Source: Streptomyces calvus (GTDB taxonomy: Bacteria > Actinomycetota > Actinomycetes > Streptomycetales > Streptomycetaceae). From it: DNA of 64,000 nucleotides. Positions 16,496 to 26,632 of this stretch are shown here, one piece after another. The notes beneath the pieces were generated by a model. The model searched no databases, was not told the origin of the DNA, and was given only the letters and a program-made list of their open reading frames with translations. The stretch covers positions 1 to 64,000 of the forward strand of contig NZ_VCNP01000009.1 in the NCBI RefSeq assembly GCF_006782915.1, written 5' to 3'. The first letter of the stretch is position 1; each line of letters begins with the position of its first letter. The translations under genes and the position numbers were made by a program.

Positions 16496-18595
16496 CTAAT
16501 CGGACAGAACGGCCTTATCGTCCGATCGCAGGCGCCGCAGCCGGAAGACCGCCGCATCCAGGTCACCTCGCAGGCCGGTGGGCAGTCCGTGGTGCAGCAG
16601 CACGGCACCGCGATGCACTTCGCCCGATTCGCGGCATTCGTACGATGCGGTCGGGTCGAGGCCGCGCAGCCGCAGCGCGGGCACCGGCTCCCCGTGGTGC
16701 TGCGCCTGGAGGCAGGCGAGGACGACCGTCTCGTCGCCGAGGACGTACTGCACCGCGCTCAGCCCGCCATCCGGCGGACGCAGCCGGTACAGGTCGCCGC
16801 GCTGCACCACGGGCCGGATCTCCTTGTAGAGCGCCACCCACTCCCGCGCCTCGGCCAGCTCCTCCCCGGTCCACCGCGTCAGGTCGCCGCCGACGCCGAG
16901 GACCCCGGCCATGGCGCTGACGAACCGGAACCGCAGCGAGCTGACCCGCCCGTTGAGCATCGTGTTCGGGCTGTCGGTGACCCACGCGGCCATGACGCGG
17001 GCCGGGTGGATCTGGCTGAAGCCGTGCTGGACGGCGAGCCGGTCCAGCGGGTCGGTGTTGTCGGAGGTCCACACCTGGTCGGTGCGGGAGAGGATGCCCA
17101 GGTCGATCCGGCCGCCGCCGCCCGAGCAGGACTCGAAGGCGACGTGCGGGTGGGCCGCCCGCAGACGGTCCAGCAGGCCGTACAGGCCGTGCACGTGGTC
17201 GGTCCACAGCCGCTGCGGGTACAGGTCGCCGGGCCAGCCCGCGTCGGTGAAGCAGCGGTTGAAGTCCCACTTCACGTAGTCGACCGGTGCGGCGGACAGC
17301 AGCCCGTGGAGCTGCTCCCACAGGTACTCCCGCACGTCGTCCCGCGCGAGGTTGAGGACGAGCTGGTTGCGGAACTCCGTGCGCCGGCGGCCCGGCTGGA
17401 ACTGCACCCAGTCGGGGTGGGCGCGGTACAGGTCGCTGTCCGGGTTGACCATCTCCGGCTCGACCCAGATGCCGAACTGCATGCCCAGTGCGTGCACGTG
17501 GTCGGCGAGCGGCTTCAGGCCGCCGGGGAAGCGGTCGGGGTTGGGCGTCCAGTCGCCGAGCCCGGCCCGGTCGCTGGTGCGCGCACCGAACCAGCCGTCG
17601 TCGACCACGAACAGTTCGACCCCCATCGCGGCGGCCCGTTCGGCGAGCTCGCGCTGCTGTTCCTGCGCGATGTCGAAACCCGTGGCCTCCCAGGAGTTGA
17701 ACAGCACGGGCCGGTCGCGGTCCGCGCCCGGGACGACGTACGTGCGCTGGTAGGCGTGCCAGGCACGGCTGGCGCCACCGAAGCCGCCGTCGCTCCACAG
17801 GCCCGCGAAGACGGGCGTGACATGGGTCTCGTCCGTGTCCAGCATCAGCAGACCGGAGTCGTCGTGTCCCGAGCCGCCGGTGATCTGCACGCGGGCGTCC
17901 GGCAGTTGGGCCACGCAGATGCGCCAGGAACCCGACCAGCCGAGGGCGCAGCCGTACACCTCGCCGTGTTCCTCGGTCGCGTCGGTGTCGAGCGCGACCC
18001 ACGGCAGGTGCTGGTGTCCGGTGTGGCCGCGGCGGCTGCCGATGACCTTCTCGCCGTAGGTGAGCGGGGAGCGGGTCAGCCGCGACTCGGCGGCCCAGCG
18101 GCCGTGCAGCTGGCTCAGCCGCCACTGCTCCCGGTCGGGCAGGGTCCAGGTGGCGGAGTCGGCGCGCAGCAGCTCGACCGCCGGCCCTCGGTTGTGCAGG
18201 GTCACCCAGCGCTCGATCACGTCCCCGCGCATCCGGTAGTGCAGGGTCACGGTGAGCGCGCCGTCGCGGAAGCGGAGGCGGAGTGTGCCGTCGTCCGCCT
18301 CGTGGCCGTCGAAAACCCACTCCGTGCCCCGTCGCGCGCCGGCGCGCACGGACAGGGCGGGCCGGGTGAAGCGGGGGCCGCCCTCGACCGGGTACTCCTC
18401 GCGCCCGTCGAGACGGGACTCGAAGGGCCAGTCGTCCGGCAGCGGGCGGCGGGCGAGGGCCTCCGCGTCGGCGAGCGCGATCCGCGGGCCCCAGTGCAGG
18501 TGCACCAGCTCGTCCCGGTCCGTCACATGGACCGCGTAACTGCTGGCCGGCCCCGTGAGGAGCCACGTACGACCGTCCTGCGAGACCTGCGCCAC
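16496..18595 (-). CDS. alpha-galactosidase, GH36
   Basis: Product of 699 aa. The GTG at 18595 follows GGGAGG by 5 nt and gives the natural N-terminus VAQVSQDGRTWLL; a longer upstream reading is unsupported. An N-terminal beta-sandwich is followed by a TIM barrel with VVDDGWFG, the nucleophile in KWDFNR (D444), CSGGGGRIDLGIL, and the acid/base in SDNTDP (D512). These are hallmarks of GH36 retaining alpha-galactosidases acting on raffinose-type sugars or galactomannan side chains. There is no signal peptide, so the enzyme is cytoplasmic. It is divergent from the tyrosine phosphatase gene. Confidence 0.94.
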   Translation of the reverse strand: MAQVSQDGRTWLLTGPASSYAVHVTDRDELVHLHWGPRIALADAEALARRPLPDDWPFESRLDGREEYPVEGGPRFTRPALSVRAGARRGTEWVFDGHEADDGTLRLRFRDGALTVTLHYRMRGDVIERWVTLHNRGPAVELLRADSATWTLPDREQWRLSQLHGRWAAESRLTRSPLTYGEKVIGSRRGHTGHQHLPWVALDTDATEEHGEVYGCALGWSGSWRICVAQLPDARVQITGGSGHDDSGLLMLDTDETHVTPVFAGLWSDGGFGGASRAWHAYQRTYVVPGADRDRPVLFNSWEATGFDIAQEQQRELAERAAAMGVELFVVDDGWFGARTSDRAGLGDWTPNPDRFPGGLKPLADHVHALGMQFGIWVEPEMVNPDSDLYRAHPDWVQFQPGRRRTEFRNQLVLNLARDDVREYLWEQLHGLLSAAPVDYVKWDFNRCFTDAGWPGDLYPQRLWTDHVHGLYGLLDRLRAAHPHVAFESCSGGGGRIDLGILSRTDQVWTSDNTDPLDRLAVQHGFSQIHPARVMAAWVTDSPNTMLNGRVSSLRFRFVSAMAGVLGVGGDLTRWTGEELAEAREWVALYKEIRPVVQRGDLYRLRPPDGGLSAVQYVLGDETVVLACLQAQHHGEPVPALRLRGLDPTASYECRESGEVHRGAVLLHHGLPTGLRGDLDAAVFRLRRLRSDDKAVLSD

Positions 18596-18662
18596 CGGAC
18601 CTCCCACACAATCGAACAGATGCGATCGGACCCCAACATCATCGGGGTCGTGCGGGCGGGCG

Positions 18663-18689
18663 GGCAATGCCTGTGGACAACTCATTGCC
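18663..18689. promoter_or_regulatory. inverted repeat in the alpha-galactosidase/phosphatase divergent region
   Basis: GGCAATG (18663-18669) and CATTGCC (18683-18689) form a 7-bp inverted repeat with centres about two helical turns apart, midway between the divergent starts at 18595 and 18767. It could be an operator for a sugar-responsive regulator. No regulator gene is adjacent. Confidence 0.35.
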
Positions 18690-18766
18690 CCAGGCAGTCA
18701 TGTCGTATCGTCGAGTGGTGCCCGTCGGCGAGCCGCGCCGCCGGCGCCGAGTGGGAGGAGCCGTTC

Positions 18767-19564
18767 GTGACGCAGCAGATCCCGTCGACGGAACCCGAGC
18801 TGACCGGAGTGCGGAACTTCCGCGACGTGGGCGGACTGCCGACCGTGGACGGCCGACGGGTGCGGTACGGGGTGCTGTTCCGCAGCGGTCACCTCGCCCA
18901 CGCGACGCAGGAGGACGCCGCCTTCCTGTCCTCGCTCGGGCTGCACACCGTCTTCGACTTCCGCAACGCGGCCGACCAGAAGCTGGAGGGGCCGGACGTC
19001 GAGCTGCCGGGCGTGCGCAACGTCAACCTGCCGCTCAGCGACCCGGCGGACGGCGCCGAGTTCTGGAGGATGGTCCGCGACGGCGATCTGGAACAGCTGC
19101 GCTCGATCCTCGCGGACGGCAAGGCCGCCGATCGGATGATCAGCTCCTACCGGCTGACGATCACGACGCGCACCGCCGAGCACTCCCAGGTGCTGCACGC
19201 GCTCGCCGAGGACAGCGTCCCCGCGCTGATGCACTGCGCGGCGGGCAAGGACCGCGCGGGCCTGTCGGTGGCGGTGACGCTGCTGGCGCTGGGTGTCGAA
19301 CGGGACGCGATCTTCGACGACTACCTGAAGTCCAACGCCAAACACCGCCGGTACAAGGTCCACCGCAACGGCAGCTCCGCCTCGGCCTACTCCCCCGAGG
19401 TCATGGAGCTGCTCAGCCCGCTGTTCGACGCGCGCGAGGAGTACCTGGCGGCCGCCTTCGAGACCGTCGAGGAGACCTGGGGCGGTGTGGAGCCGTACCT
19501 GGAGCAGGCGCTGGGGCTCACCCCGGAGGTCCGGGAGCGGCTGCGCGAGCGCCTGCTCGACTGA
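18767..19564 (+). CDS. tyrosine-protein phosphatase (PTP-like, Y_phosphatase3 type)
   Basis: Product of 265 aa with a GTG start behind GGGAGGAG. Motifs are NFRDVGGL at the N-terminus and the P-loop HCAAGKDRAG (catalytic C157, Arg in DRAG), which characterise bacterial atypical tyrosine/lipid phosphatases. The C-terminus carries a SAYSPEVMELLSPLFDAREEYLAAAF helix typical of the family. It is probably cytoplasmic, with unknown substrate. The following 42-aa ORF converges on it. Confidence 0.9.
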   Translation: MTQQIPSTEPELTGVRNFRDVGGLPTVDGRRVRYGVLFRSGHLAHATQEDAAFLSSLGLHTVFDFRNAADQKLEGPDVELPGVRNVNLPLSDPADGAEFWRMVRDGDLEQLRSILADGKAADRMISSYRLTITTRTAEHSQVLHALAEDSVPALMHCAAGKDRAGLSVAVTLLALGVERDAIFDDYLKSNAKHRRYKVHRNGSSASAYSPEVMELLSPLFDAREEYLAAAFETVEETWGGVEPYLEQALGLTPEVRERLRERLLD

Positions 19565-19575
19565 GGCGGGCCGGG

Positions 19576-19704
19576 CTACTTCTTCGCGCCCACCTCGAAC
19601 AGGAAGTAGACGAAGGCGGCGAAGACGTGCCCCACCGCGATGTAGACGAACAGCCGCACCCACAGGGCCCGGGGGAACTTCTCTTCCATGTCCTTGCCGG
19701 TCAT
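19576..19704 (-). CDS. 42-aa single-pass membrane protein (DUF6126-like)
   Basis: The sequence begins MTGKDMEEKFPRALWVRL. One hydrophobic helix follows (FVYIAVGHVFAAFVYFLFEVG) with a basic KK end. Its ATG overlaps the stop of the XRE-cupin gene (ATGA), so the two are translated together. It matches my memory of the Streptomyces DUF6126 family, small proteins found beside XRE regulators. The role is unknown; a membrane-anchored partner of the regulator or a small transporter accessory are both conceivable. Confidence 0.8.
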   Translation of the reverse strand: MTGKDMEEKFPRALWVRLFVYIAVGHVFAAFVYFLFEVGAKK

Positions 19705-20324
19705 GACGCATCTCCGTGGGTCGGACCCAGGCACAGCGCGGCCGTGGGACTCTGCAGCAGGGTGTGGACGAACAGCAGCTCGACCCCGTCGGGGTCCTGG
19801 GCGGCGATGCGGTGCGGGGTCAGCGAGTCGAAGTGCGCGCTGTCGCCCGGGCCGAGACGGTGCAGGGTGTCCCCGAGGCGGAGCCGCAGCCGGCCCTTGA
19901 GGACGTAGAGCCACTCCTCGCCGGGGTGGACGCGCACGATGTCGCCCTGGGAGCCGTGCGGCACGTGCACCCGCAGGGCCTGCATGCCGCGCCCGGCGGC
20001 GCCGGCCTGCCAGTAGGTCCAGCCGCCCGCGGCGGTGGGCTCCATGTCGGCGGCGCGCACCACGGCGTCGCGGTCGGCGGCCGTCTCACCGAGCAGTTCG
20101 GCGACCGTCGTACCGTAGATGCGGGCGAGGGAGAGCAGCATCGGCAGTGAGGGCTGACGCTGTCCGGTCTCCAGCCGGGAGAGGTGGGCGGGGGACAGAC
20201 CCGCGTCGCGGGCCGCGGCCTCGAGTGTCAGGGAGGCCCGTCGCCGCAGGGCGCGCAGTTGCGGCGCCACCGCGGGGAGCGCGCCGGCCGGCTCGGCCGA
20301 CGGCTCGGTCTCGGAGGAGCTCAT
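19701..20324 (-). CDS. XRE-family regulator with cupin domain
   Basis: Product of 207 aa; the ATG has GGAGG just upstream. Residues ~20-80 are an XRE helix-turn-helix (LRALRRRASLTLEAAARDAGLSPAHLSRLE in two blocks). Residues ~110-190 are a cupin_2 barrel (HPGEEWLYVLKGRLRL, LGPGDSAHFDSLTPH) that probably binds a small ligand. This architecture is common in repressors of amino-acid, polyamine or sugar catabolism genes. It likely autoregulates through the two palindromic boxes 20-55 bp upstream. It is coupled to a 42-aa membrane protein and lies downstream of the hopanoid operon in the same direction. Confidence 0.92.
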   Translation of the reverse strand: MSSSETEPSAEPAGALPAVAPQLRALRRRASLTLEAAARDAGLSPAHLSRLETGQRQPSLPMLLSLARIYGTTVAELLGETAADRDAVVRAADMEPTAAGGWTYWQAGAAGRGMQALRVHVPHGSQGDIVRVHPGEEWLYVLKGRLRLRLGDTLHRLGPGDSAHFDSLTPHRIAAQDPDGVELLFVHTLLQSPTAALCLGPTHGDAS

Positions 20325-20344
20325 GCCTCCATTCAGCAGGAGGT

Positions 20345-20379
20345 TTGCCTCATTGGCAATTTTCTTGCCTCAGAGGCAA
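20345..20379. promoter_or_regulatory. twin palindromic operator boxes for the XRE-cupin regulator
   Basis: Two 15-bp palindromes of the form TTGCC-N5-GGCAA occur in tandem: TTGCCTCATTGGCAA (20345-20359) and TTGCCTCAGAGGCAA (20365-20379). Their starts are exactly 20 bp apart, so they face nearly the same side of the helix. They lie 21-55 bp upstream of the regulator's start, overlapping where its promoter must be, which is the layout expected for autorepression. Confidence 0.75.
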
Positions 20380-20445
20380 ACCGCGCTCGGAAGAGGCGAC
20401 CGGAACCACCGCCGGATCCTCCCGGCAGCGGCCCGCGGCCGCGGC

Positions 20446-21861
20446 TCAGCGGTGGGCGACCGCCTGCTTCACCAGTGTCTTCCCGAACTCCCACATCAGC
20501 CCGCCGTCGTGCGCGTCGTCCATCACCGCGGTGAAGGCGTCCACGAACCGGTCGACGTCCTCCTCGCCGATGATCAGCGGCGGGATCAGTTTGATCACCT
20601 CCAGGTGGTCGCCGGAGACCTGGGTGAGGATGCGGTGCCGCTGCAGCAGCGGTACGACGACCATCTGCGCGAAGAGTCCCTTGCGGGCGGCCTGGAGCAC
20701 GGCCCAGCGGCTCCGCAGCTTCAGCGACCGGGGCCGGCCGAACTCGATGCCGATCATCAGGCCCCGGCCGCGGACGTCGGCGAGCAGCTCGTACCTCTCG
20801 GTCAGCGCGGCCAGCCGGGTCCTGAGCAACTCGCCGGTGGCCCGGACGTTCGCCACGACCTGCTCGTTCTCCATGACCGAGAGCACGGCCAGGCCCGCCG
20901 CCATGGCCTGGGCGTTGCCCCCGAAGCTGGCCGAGTGGACCAGCACCCGGTCCATGGACGAGTACACCTTCCGGAAGATCCAGTCCTTGCCGAGCGTGGC
21001 CCCCACCGGAACGTAACCGCCGGAGAGCGCCTTGGCCACGCACACCAGGTCCGGTTCGACCCCCGCCTCGTACTGGTGGGCGTAGAAGTCGCCGGTCCTG
21101 CCCAGGCCGGTCTGCACCTCGTCGGCGATGAGCAGCGCCTTGTGCCGGTGCAGCAGTTCCTGCGCGGCACGCAGATAGCCGGGGGGCGCCTCGTGCACGC
21201 CCTTGCCCTGGATCGGCTCGACGATCAGCGCGGCGACGTCGCCCCTGCGCAGCTCCCGTTCCAGCGCGTCGAGATCGCCGAGCGGTACGGCCGTGTCGGG
21301 CAGCAGCGGGGCGAAGCCGTCCCGGAAGCCGGACTCGCCGTTGACGGACAGGGAGCCGGTGGTCAGGCCGTGGAAGGCGTGCTCGCAGTACAGCACGCGC
21401 GGTCGGCCGGTCGCGTACCGGGCGAACTTCAGCGCGCCCTCGACCGCCTCGGTGCCGCTGTTGGCGAAGAACACCCGGTCCAGGTACGGGCTGTGGACGA
21501 GCAGCTTCTCGGCCAGCAGTCCGGGCAGCGGCGGGCAGTCGAAGCGGGTGAGGTCGGCGAGCGAGGCGTCCAGGACGTCGTGCAGCGCCTTGCGGACCAC
21601 CGGGTGGTGGCGGCCCAGGCCCATCACGCCGAACCCGGCGAGCATGTCCAGGTAGTCGTTGCCGTCGGCGTCCCAGAAGTGGGCGCCCTCGGCGCGCTGG
21701 TACACCTTGTCGAAGCCGATGGTGTGCAGCATGCGCGGGAGCTGGTGGTTGAGGTGCCTGGTGTGCAGCTCGTAGCGCTCGGCTCCGCGTGCGGCCAGCA
21801 GCGCGCCGAGGTCGAACTGCCCGGTGCCCGAGGCCTTCGGGGCGGACTCCGCAGTGGTCAT
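20446..21861 (-). CDS. hpnO: aminotransferase class III, hopanoid side-chain (HpnO)
   Basis: Product of 471 aa. It is a PLP-dependent class-III aminotransferase: [49 protein letters not shown] and the PLP Lys in CVAKALSGG. At the end of a hopanoid operon this is HpnO, which converts the terminal group of the bacteriohopanepolyol side chain to an amine (aminobacteriohopanetriol). It overlaps dxs by ATGA and is the last gene of the operon. Confidence 0.88.
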   Translation of the reverse strand: MTTAESAPKASGTGQFDLGALLAARGAERYELHTRHLNHQLPRMLHTIGFDKVYQRAEGAHFWDADGNDYLDMLAGFGVMGLGRHHPVVRKALHDVLDASLADLTRFDCPPLPGLLAEKLLVHSPYLDRVFFANSGTEAVEGALKFARYATGRPRVLYCEHAFHGLTTGSLSVNGESGFRDGFAPLLPDTAVPLGDLDALERELRRGDVAALIVEPIQGKGVHEAPPGYLRAAQELLHRHKALLIADEVQTGLGRTGDFYAHQYEAGVEPDLVCVAKALSGGYVPVGATLGKDWIFRKVYSSMDRVLVHSASFGGNAQAMAAGLAVLSVMENEQVVANVRATGELLRTRLAALTERYELLADVRGRGLMIGIEFGRPRSLKLRSRWAVLQAARKGLFAQMVVVPLLQRHRILTQVSGDHLEVIKLIPPLIIGEEDVDRFVDAFTAVMDDAHDGGLMWEFGKTLVKQAVAHR

Positions 21862-23771
21862 GCCTGGCGCTCCTGTGGGTCCTGGGGCTGGTGCGCGGGC
21901 TCCTCCCGGCGGGCGAGGCTCGCGCTGATCCGTCCGGCGATCTCGACCGGGGTCAGTCCGATGTCGGCGAGCACCTCGCCGCGTTTGGCGTGCGCGAGGA
22001 ACTGCTCCGGGATGCCGAACCGGCGTACGGGCACGTCGACCTCGGCGTCGCCCAGTGCCAGCGCCACCGCCGAACCGACTCCGGCGGCACGGCTGTTGTC
22101 CTCGACGACGGCCACCAGCCGGTGTCCGGCGGCCAGACGCGGCAGGACCGGGTCGACGGGCTTGACCCAGCGGGGGTCGACCACGGTGCAGCCGATGCCA
22201 CGCGCCTCGAGCAGTTCGGCGGCCCGCAGGCAGACCGGCGCCATCACGCCGACGGCCACCAGGAGCACCTCGGGTGTGTCCGCCCGGTGCAGCACGTCCG
22301 TGCCGCCGATCCGTTCCAGCGCCGGGATCGCGGGGCCCACGGCCTCCTTCGGGAACCTGATCAGGGTGGGCGCGTCGTCGACGGCCACGGCCTCGCGCAG
22401 CTGGGCGCGCAGCTGGTCGGCGTCACGGGGCGCGGCGATGCGCAGGCCGGGGACGACCTGGAGGACGGACAGGTCCCACATGCCGTTGTGCGAGGGCCCG
22501 TCGACGCCGGTGACACCTGCCCGGTCCAGGACGAAGGTCGCTCCGCAGCGGTGCAGTGCCACGTCCATCAGCAGCTGGTCGAAGGCGCGGTTGAGGAAGG
22601 TGGCGTAGACGGCGACGACCGGGTGCAGTCCGCCGGTCGCCAGGCCCGCGGCGGAGACGGCCGCGTGCTGCTCGGCGATGCCGACGTCCCACACCCGGTC
22701 GGGGAACCGCTCGGCGAAGGCGCCCAGGCCCACCGGATGCAGCATGGCCGCGGTGATGGCCACCACGTCCTCGCGTTCCTCGCCGATCCGGACGATCTCC
22801 TCGCCGAACACGGACGTCCACGACGGTCCGCCGGACGGGGCGAGGGGCGCGCAGGTGAGCGGGTCCATCACGCCGACGGTGTGGAAGTGGTCCTCCTCGT
22901 GGGCCAGGGCGGGTTCGTAGCCGCGGCCCTTCTCGGTGAGGCAGTGGACGAGGACCGGGCCGTGGAAGCGTTTGGCGCGGCGCAGCGCGGACTCGACGGC
23001 CTTGATGTCGTGGCCGTCGATGGGGCCGACGTACTTCAGTCCCAGGTCCTCGAAGAGTCCCTGCGGGGCGAAGGCGTCCTTGAAGCCCTTCTTCGCGCCG
23101 TGCAGCGCCTCGTAGACGGTGGAGCCGACCACGGGGACGCGCTGGAGTACGTCCTTGCCCCAGGCCAGCATCCGTTCGTAGCCGTCGGTGGTGCGCAGGG
23201 CCGCGAGGTGGTTGGCGAGGCCGCCGATGGTGGGGGCGTAGGAGCGCTCGTTGTCGTTGACCACGACGATCAGCGGCCGGTCCTTGGCGGCGGCGATGTT
23301 GTTCAGCGCCTCCCAGGCCATGCCCCCGGTGAGCGCGCCGTCGCCGATCACCGCGACGACGTGGCCCGTCTCCCCCCGCACCTGGCGTGCCTTGGCGAGC
23401 CCGTCGGCCCAGCCGAGCGCGGTGGAGGCGTGGCTGTTCTCGATGACGTCGTGCTCGGACTCCTCGCGCGAGGGGTAGCCGGACAGGCCGCCCTTGCCGC
23501 GCAGCTTGGAGAAGTCCTGACGCCCGGTCAGCAGCTTGTGCACATAGCTCTGGTGGCCGGTGTCCCACAGGATGCGGTCGGCCGGCGACTCGAAGACCCG
23601 GTGCAGGGCGACGGTGAGCTCCACCACCCCCAGGTTGGGTCCGAGGTGGCCGCCGGTCCTGGCCACCGCGTGCACCAGGAACTCCCTGATCTCCTGGGAC
23701 AGTTCGCCGAGTTCCGCCTCGGACAGCGCCTTCAGGTCTCGTGGTTGCCGGATGCTCTCCAGAATCGTCAC
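21858..23771 (-). CDS. dxs: 1-deoxy-D-xylulose-5-phosphate synthase
   Basis: Product of 637 aa from the GTG of [14 protein letters not shown] (GAAGGGGG upstream). It makes DXP from pyruvate and glyceraldehyde-3-phosphate, the entry step of the MEP isoprenoid route, using thiamine diphosphate. Visible motifs are [12 protein letters not shown], the ThDP/Mg site [21 protein letters not shown], and [12 protein letters not shown] with the central catalytic Glu. Actinobacteria often have a second housekeeping dxs elsewhere. Its place in the hopanoid operon suggests this copy boosts precursor supply. Confidence 0.95.
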   Translation of the reverse strand: MTILESIRQPRDLKALSEAELGELSQEIREFLVHAVARTGGHLGPNLGVVELTVALHRVFESPADRILWDTGHQSYVHKLLTGRQDFSKLRGKGGLSGYPSREESEHDVIENSHASTALGWADGLAKARQVRGETGHVVAVIGDGALTGGMAWEALNNIAAAKDRPLIVVVNDNERSYAPTIGGLANHLAALRTTDGYERMLAWGKDVLQRVPVVGSTVYEALHGAKKGFKDAFAPQGLFEDLGLKYVGPIDGHDIKAVESALRRAKRFHGPVLVHCLTEKGRGYEPALAHEEDHFHTVGVMDPLTCAPLAPSGGPSWTSVFGEEIVRIGEEREDVVAITAAMLHPVGLGAFAERFPDRVWDVGIAEQHAAVSAAGLATGGLHPVVAVYATFLNRAFDQLLMDVALHRCGATFVLDRAGVTGVDGPSHNGMWDLSVLQVVPGLRIAAPRDADQLRAQLREAVAVDDAPTLIRFPKEAVGPAIPALERIGGTDVLHRADTPEVLLVAVGVMAPVCLRAAELLEARGIGCTVVDPRWVKPVDPVLPRLAAGHRLVAVVEDNSRAAGVGSAVALALGDAEVDVPVRRFGIPEQFLAHAKRGEVLADIGLTPVEIAGRISASLARREEPAHQPQDPQERQA

Positions 23772-23800
23772 GCTCGGGCCCCCTTCGGATTCCGCGGTGT

Positions 23801-24958
23801 TCAGCTCACGGTGACGGCCGGCTCCCCCGACGCGACGCCGTCCTTCTCCATCTGCGCGGCGATCTTCATCGCCTCCTCGATGAGCGTCTCCACGATCTTC
23901 GACTCGGGCACGGTCTTGATGACCTCGCCCTTGACGAAGATCTGCCCCTTGCCGTTGCCGGAGGCGACGCCCAGGTCCGCTTCCCGCGCCTCGCCGGGAC
24001 CGTTGACGACGCAGCCCATGACGGCGACGCGGAGCGGCACCTCCATGCCGTCGAGCCCGGCGGTGACCTCCTCGGCAAGCTTGTACACGTCGACCTGGGC
24101 GCGGCCGCAGGACGGACAGGAGACGATCTCCAGCCGCCGCTGCCTGAGCCCCAGCGACTGGAGGATCTGGATGCCGACCTTGACCTCCTCGACCGGCGGG
24201 GCCGACAGCGACACCCGGATCGTGTCGCCGATGCCCTGGGAGAGCAGCGCGCCGAAGGCGACCGCCGACTTGATGGTGCCCTGGAAGGCCGGCCCGGCCT
24301 CGGTCACACCGAGGTGGAGCGGGTAGTCGCACTGCTCGGCGAGCCGGCGGTACGCCTCGATCATCACGACCGGGTCGTTGTGCTTGACGGAGATCTTGAT
24401 GTCGTGGAAGCCGTGCTCCTCGAAGAGGGACGCCTCCCACAGCGCGGACTCGACCAGCGCCTCGGGCGTGGCCCTGCCGTACTTCTGCAGCAGCCGGCGG
24501 TCCAGGGAGCCGGCGTTCACGCCGATGCGGATCGGGGTGCCGTGGTCGCCCGCCGCCTTGGCGATCTCCTTGACCTGGTCGTCGAACTTCTTGATGTTGC
24601 CGGGGTTCACGCGGACCGCGGCGCAGCCGGCCTCGATGGCCGCGAAGACGTACTTCGGCTGGAAGTGGATGTCGGCGATCACCGGGATCTGCGACTTGCG
24701 GGCGATCGTCGCCAGCGCGTCCGCGTCGTCCTGCGTCGGGCAGGCCACCCGCACGATCTCGCAGCCGGAGGCGGTCAGTTCGGCGATCTGCTGGAGCGTC
24801 GCGCCGATGTCGCAGGTGCGGGTCGTCGTCATCGACTGCACGGACACCGGCGCGCCGCCGCCGACCGGTACCGGGCCGACCTGGATCCGCCGCGAGGCGC
24901 GCCGCGCGGCGACCGGCGGCGGCGGCACCTCGGGCAGGCCGAGCGAGACAGCGGTCAT
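23801..24958 (-). CDS. ispG: flavodoxin-dependent HMBPP synthase (IspG/GcpE)
   Basis: Product of 385 aa. It converts MEcPP to HMBPP, the penultimate MEP-pathway step, with a 4Fe-4S cluster. Motifs are [23 protein letters not shown], the cluster ligands in SCPSCGR and [10 protein letters not shown], and the ending [15 protein letters not shown]. It lies between hpnH (4-nt gap) and dxs (29-nt gap) in the hopanoid operon. Confidence 0.95.
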   Translation of the reverse strand: MTAVSLGLPEVPPPPVAARRASRRIQVGPVPVGGGAPVSVQSMTTTRTCDIGATLQQIAELTASGCEIVRVACPTQDDADALATIARKSQIPVIADIHFQPKYVFAAIEAGCAAVRVNPGNIKKFDDQVKEIAKAAGDHGTPIRIGVNAGSLDRRLLQKYGRATPEALVESALWEASLFEEHGFHDIKISVKHNDPVVMIEAYRRLAEQCDYPLHLGVTEAGPAFQGTIKSAVAFGALLSQGIGDTIRVSLSAPPVEEVKVGIQILQSLGLRQRRLEIVSCPSCGRAQVDVYKLAEEVTAGLDGMEVPLRVAVMGCVVNGPGEAREADLGVASGNGKGQIFVKGEVIKTVPESKIVETLIEEAMKIAAQMEKDGVASGEPAVTVS

Positions 24959-24962
24959 GGCC

Positions 24963-25985
24963 TCATCCCCCGTTCCCGGAGACCGTCTCGCGCAGCGCGC
25001 GCAGCGACTCCCTCAGCGATCCCATGGTGGCGAGGACGGCGGTGGGCTCGTATCCGCAGTGCGCCATGCAGTTGGCGCAGCGCGGGTCCTTGCCGCGCCC
25101 GTACCGGTCCCAGTCGGTCTTCTCGATCAGCTCCCGGTACGTCGGCACGTAGCCGTCGCTCATCAGGTAGCAGGGCCGCTGCCAGCCGAAGAGCGAGTAG
25201 TTCGGGATCGCCCACGCGGTGCACGGGAAGTCGACCTTGCCTTCGAGGAAGTCCAGGAAGAGCGGCGAGTGGTTGAGGCGCCAGCGGCGCCGGTTGCCGC
25301 CCGCGAAGGCCTTCCTGAACAGTTCCCGGGTCTGCTCCACGCCGAGGAAGTGCTCCTGGTCGGGAGCCTTCTCGTAGGCGTAGGCGGGCGAGATCATCAT
25401 CTCGTCGACCTGGAGGTCGTCGTTGAGGTAGTTGAGCACCTCGACGACGGTCGCCGGGGTGTCGGTGTTGAAGAAGGTCGAGTTGGTGGTGACCCGGAAG
25501 CCGCGCCGCTTGGCCTCCTTGATGGCCGCCACGGCCTCGTCGAACACGCCCTCCTTCGCCACCGACTCGTCGTGCCGCTCGCGCAGCCCGTCGATGTGCA
25601 CGGCGAACGCGAAGTAGGGCGAGGGGGTGAAGTCGTCCATCTTCTTGCGCAGCAGCAGGGCGTTGGTGCACAGGAAGACGTACTTCCGTTTGGCCACCAA
25701 CTGGCGGACGATCTCGTCAATCTGAGGGTGCATCAGCGGTTCGCCGCCGGCGATGGACACCATCGGCGCCCCGGACTCCAGCACCGCGCCCACGGCCTGG
25801 GCGACCGGCATCCGCTGCTTGAGGACCCCGGCCGGGTGCTGGATCTTGCCGCACCCCTCGCACTTGAGGTTGCACGCGAAGAGCGGTTCCAACTCGACGA
25901 TCAGCGGGAACTTGTCCCGCCTGCGGAGCTTCTGTTCGGCCAAGTATGTAGCGACCTTGACGGACTGACGCAGCGGCATGGCCAT
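24963..25985 (-). CDS. hpnH: adenosyl-hopene transferase, radical SAM (HpnH)
   Basis: Product of 340 aa. The ATG of [10 protein letters not shown] is chosen because GGAGGTGA lies 6-8 nt upstream. The radical-SAM cluster motif is C38-x3-C42-x2-C45 (CNLKCEGC), followed by [13 protein letters not shown]-terminal Cys set ([12 protein letters not shown]) fits a SPASM-like or auxiliary region. HpnH adds the 5'-deoxyadenosyl group to diploptene, the first step of C35 hopanoid side-chain synthesis. Five bases separate it from hpnG. Confidence 0.93.
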   Translation of the reverse strand: MAMPLRQSVKVATYLAEQKLRRRDKFPLIVELEPLFACNLKCEGCGKIQHPAGVLKQRMPVAQAVGAVLESGAPMVSIAGGEPLMHPQIDEIVRQLVAKRKYVFLCTNALLLRKKMDDFTPSPYFAFAVHIDGLRERHDESVAKEGVFDEAVAAIKEAKRRGFRVTTNSTFFNTDTPATVVEVLNYLNDDLQVDEMMISPAYAYEKAPDQEHFLGVEQTRELFRKAFAGGNRRRWRLNHSPLFLDFLEGKVDFPCTAWAIPNYSLFGWQRPCYLMSDGYVPTYRELIEKTDWDRYGRGKDPRCANCMAHCGYEPTAVLATMGSLRESLRALRETVSGNGG

Positions 25986-25990
25986 CTGGC

Positions 25991-26632
25991 TCACCTCCTG
26001 GGGAGCGGCAAGGAACGGTGCCATTCATGAAAGGCCGGGAGTACGGAACGAAGGACACGGAAAGCCGATATTCCACCGCGCAGGGTGCCGATCCGGACGA
26101 GTTCGTGTTCCGGGGCGTCCACGACCACCCGTACGGCCGCAACCGGCCGCTCGCCCGCGCGGACCGCGCTCAGGAGTGTGGCCGCCGACTCCATGTCGAC
26201 CGCGATCGCGCCGGTCGCGAGCAGATCCGACCGTTCGTGACCGCGGACGACGTGATCGGAGCCGGTGAGCGGCCCGGTGTGCACGGTGCGTCCGGGCACC
26301 GCGCGCACCAGCTCCTTCACCAGCAGGTCGGTGCCGGCGCAGCGGACGCTGCCGCGCGCGTCCCGGGTCTCCTCGGCGACGACCAGGTCGCCGGGGTGCA
26401 TCCCCGGGGCGAGTCCCGCGCAGAAGCCCGTGGCCAGCACGGCCGCGTCACGCAGGGCCGGCCCGGCCAGCGCCCGCGTGACGGCGCGCCCGGCCGCGGC
26501 CGGTCCCATGCCCGTGCGCAGCACTCTGACCGGCCCGGCCGGGGCGCCGCGTTCCCGGCCGCGCAGGGCGAACCGCTCGATGCCGAGGGCGCAAGCGATC
26601 AGCAGCGCGGCGGGCGCGGGCCGGCCGCCCAT
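25991..26632 (-). CDS. hpnG: hopanoid-associated nucleoside phosphorylase (HpnG)
   Basis: Product of 213 aa from the ATG of MGGRPAPAALLIACAL, sharing one base with the shc stop (TGATG). It belongs to the purine nucleoside phosphorylase/MTA nucleosidase superfamily, seen in VLRTGMGPAAAGRAV, ATGFCAGLAPGMHPGDLVVA and the ribose-binding VDMESAA. In hopanoid clusters HpnG removes adenine from adenosylhopane to give ribosylhopane, the substrate for later tailoring. Confidence 0.88.
   Translation of the reverse strand: MGGRPAPAALLIACALGIERFALRGRERGAPAGPVRVLRTGMGPAAAGRAVTRALAGPALRDAAVLATGFCAGLAPGMHPGDLVVAEETRDARGSVRCAGTDLLVKELVRAVPGRTVHTGPLTGSDHVVRGHERSDLLATGAIAVDMESAATLLSAVRAGERPVAAVRVVVDAPEHELVRIGTLRGGISAFRVLRSVLPAFHEWHRSLPLPRR

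Noticed and set aside
19716..20150. Plus-strand open frame opposite the XRE-cupin gene
   Set aside because: It is the antisense shadow of a gene with clear HTH and cupin motifs and a ribosome binding site.
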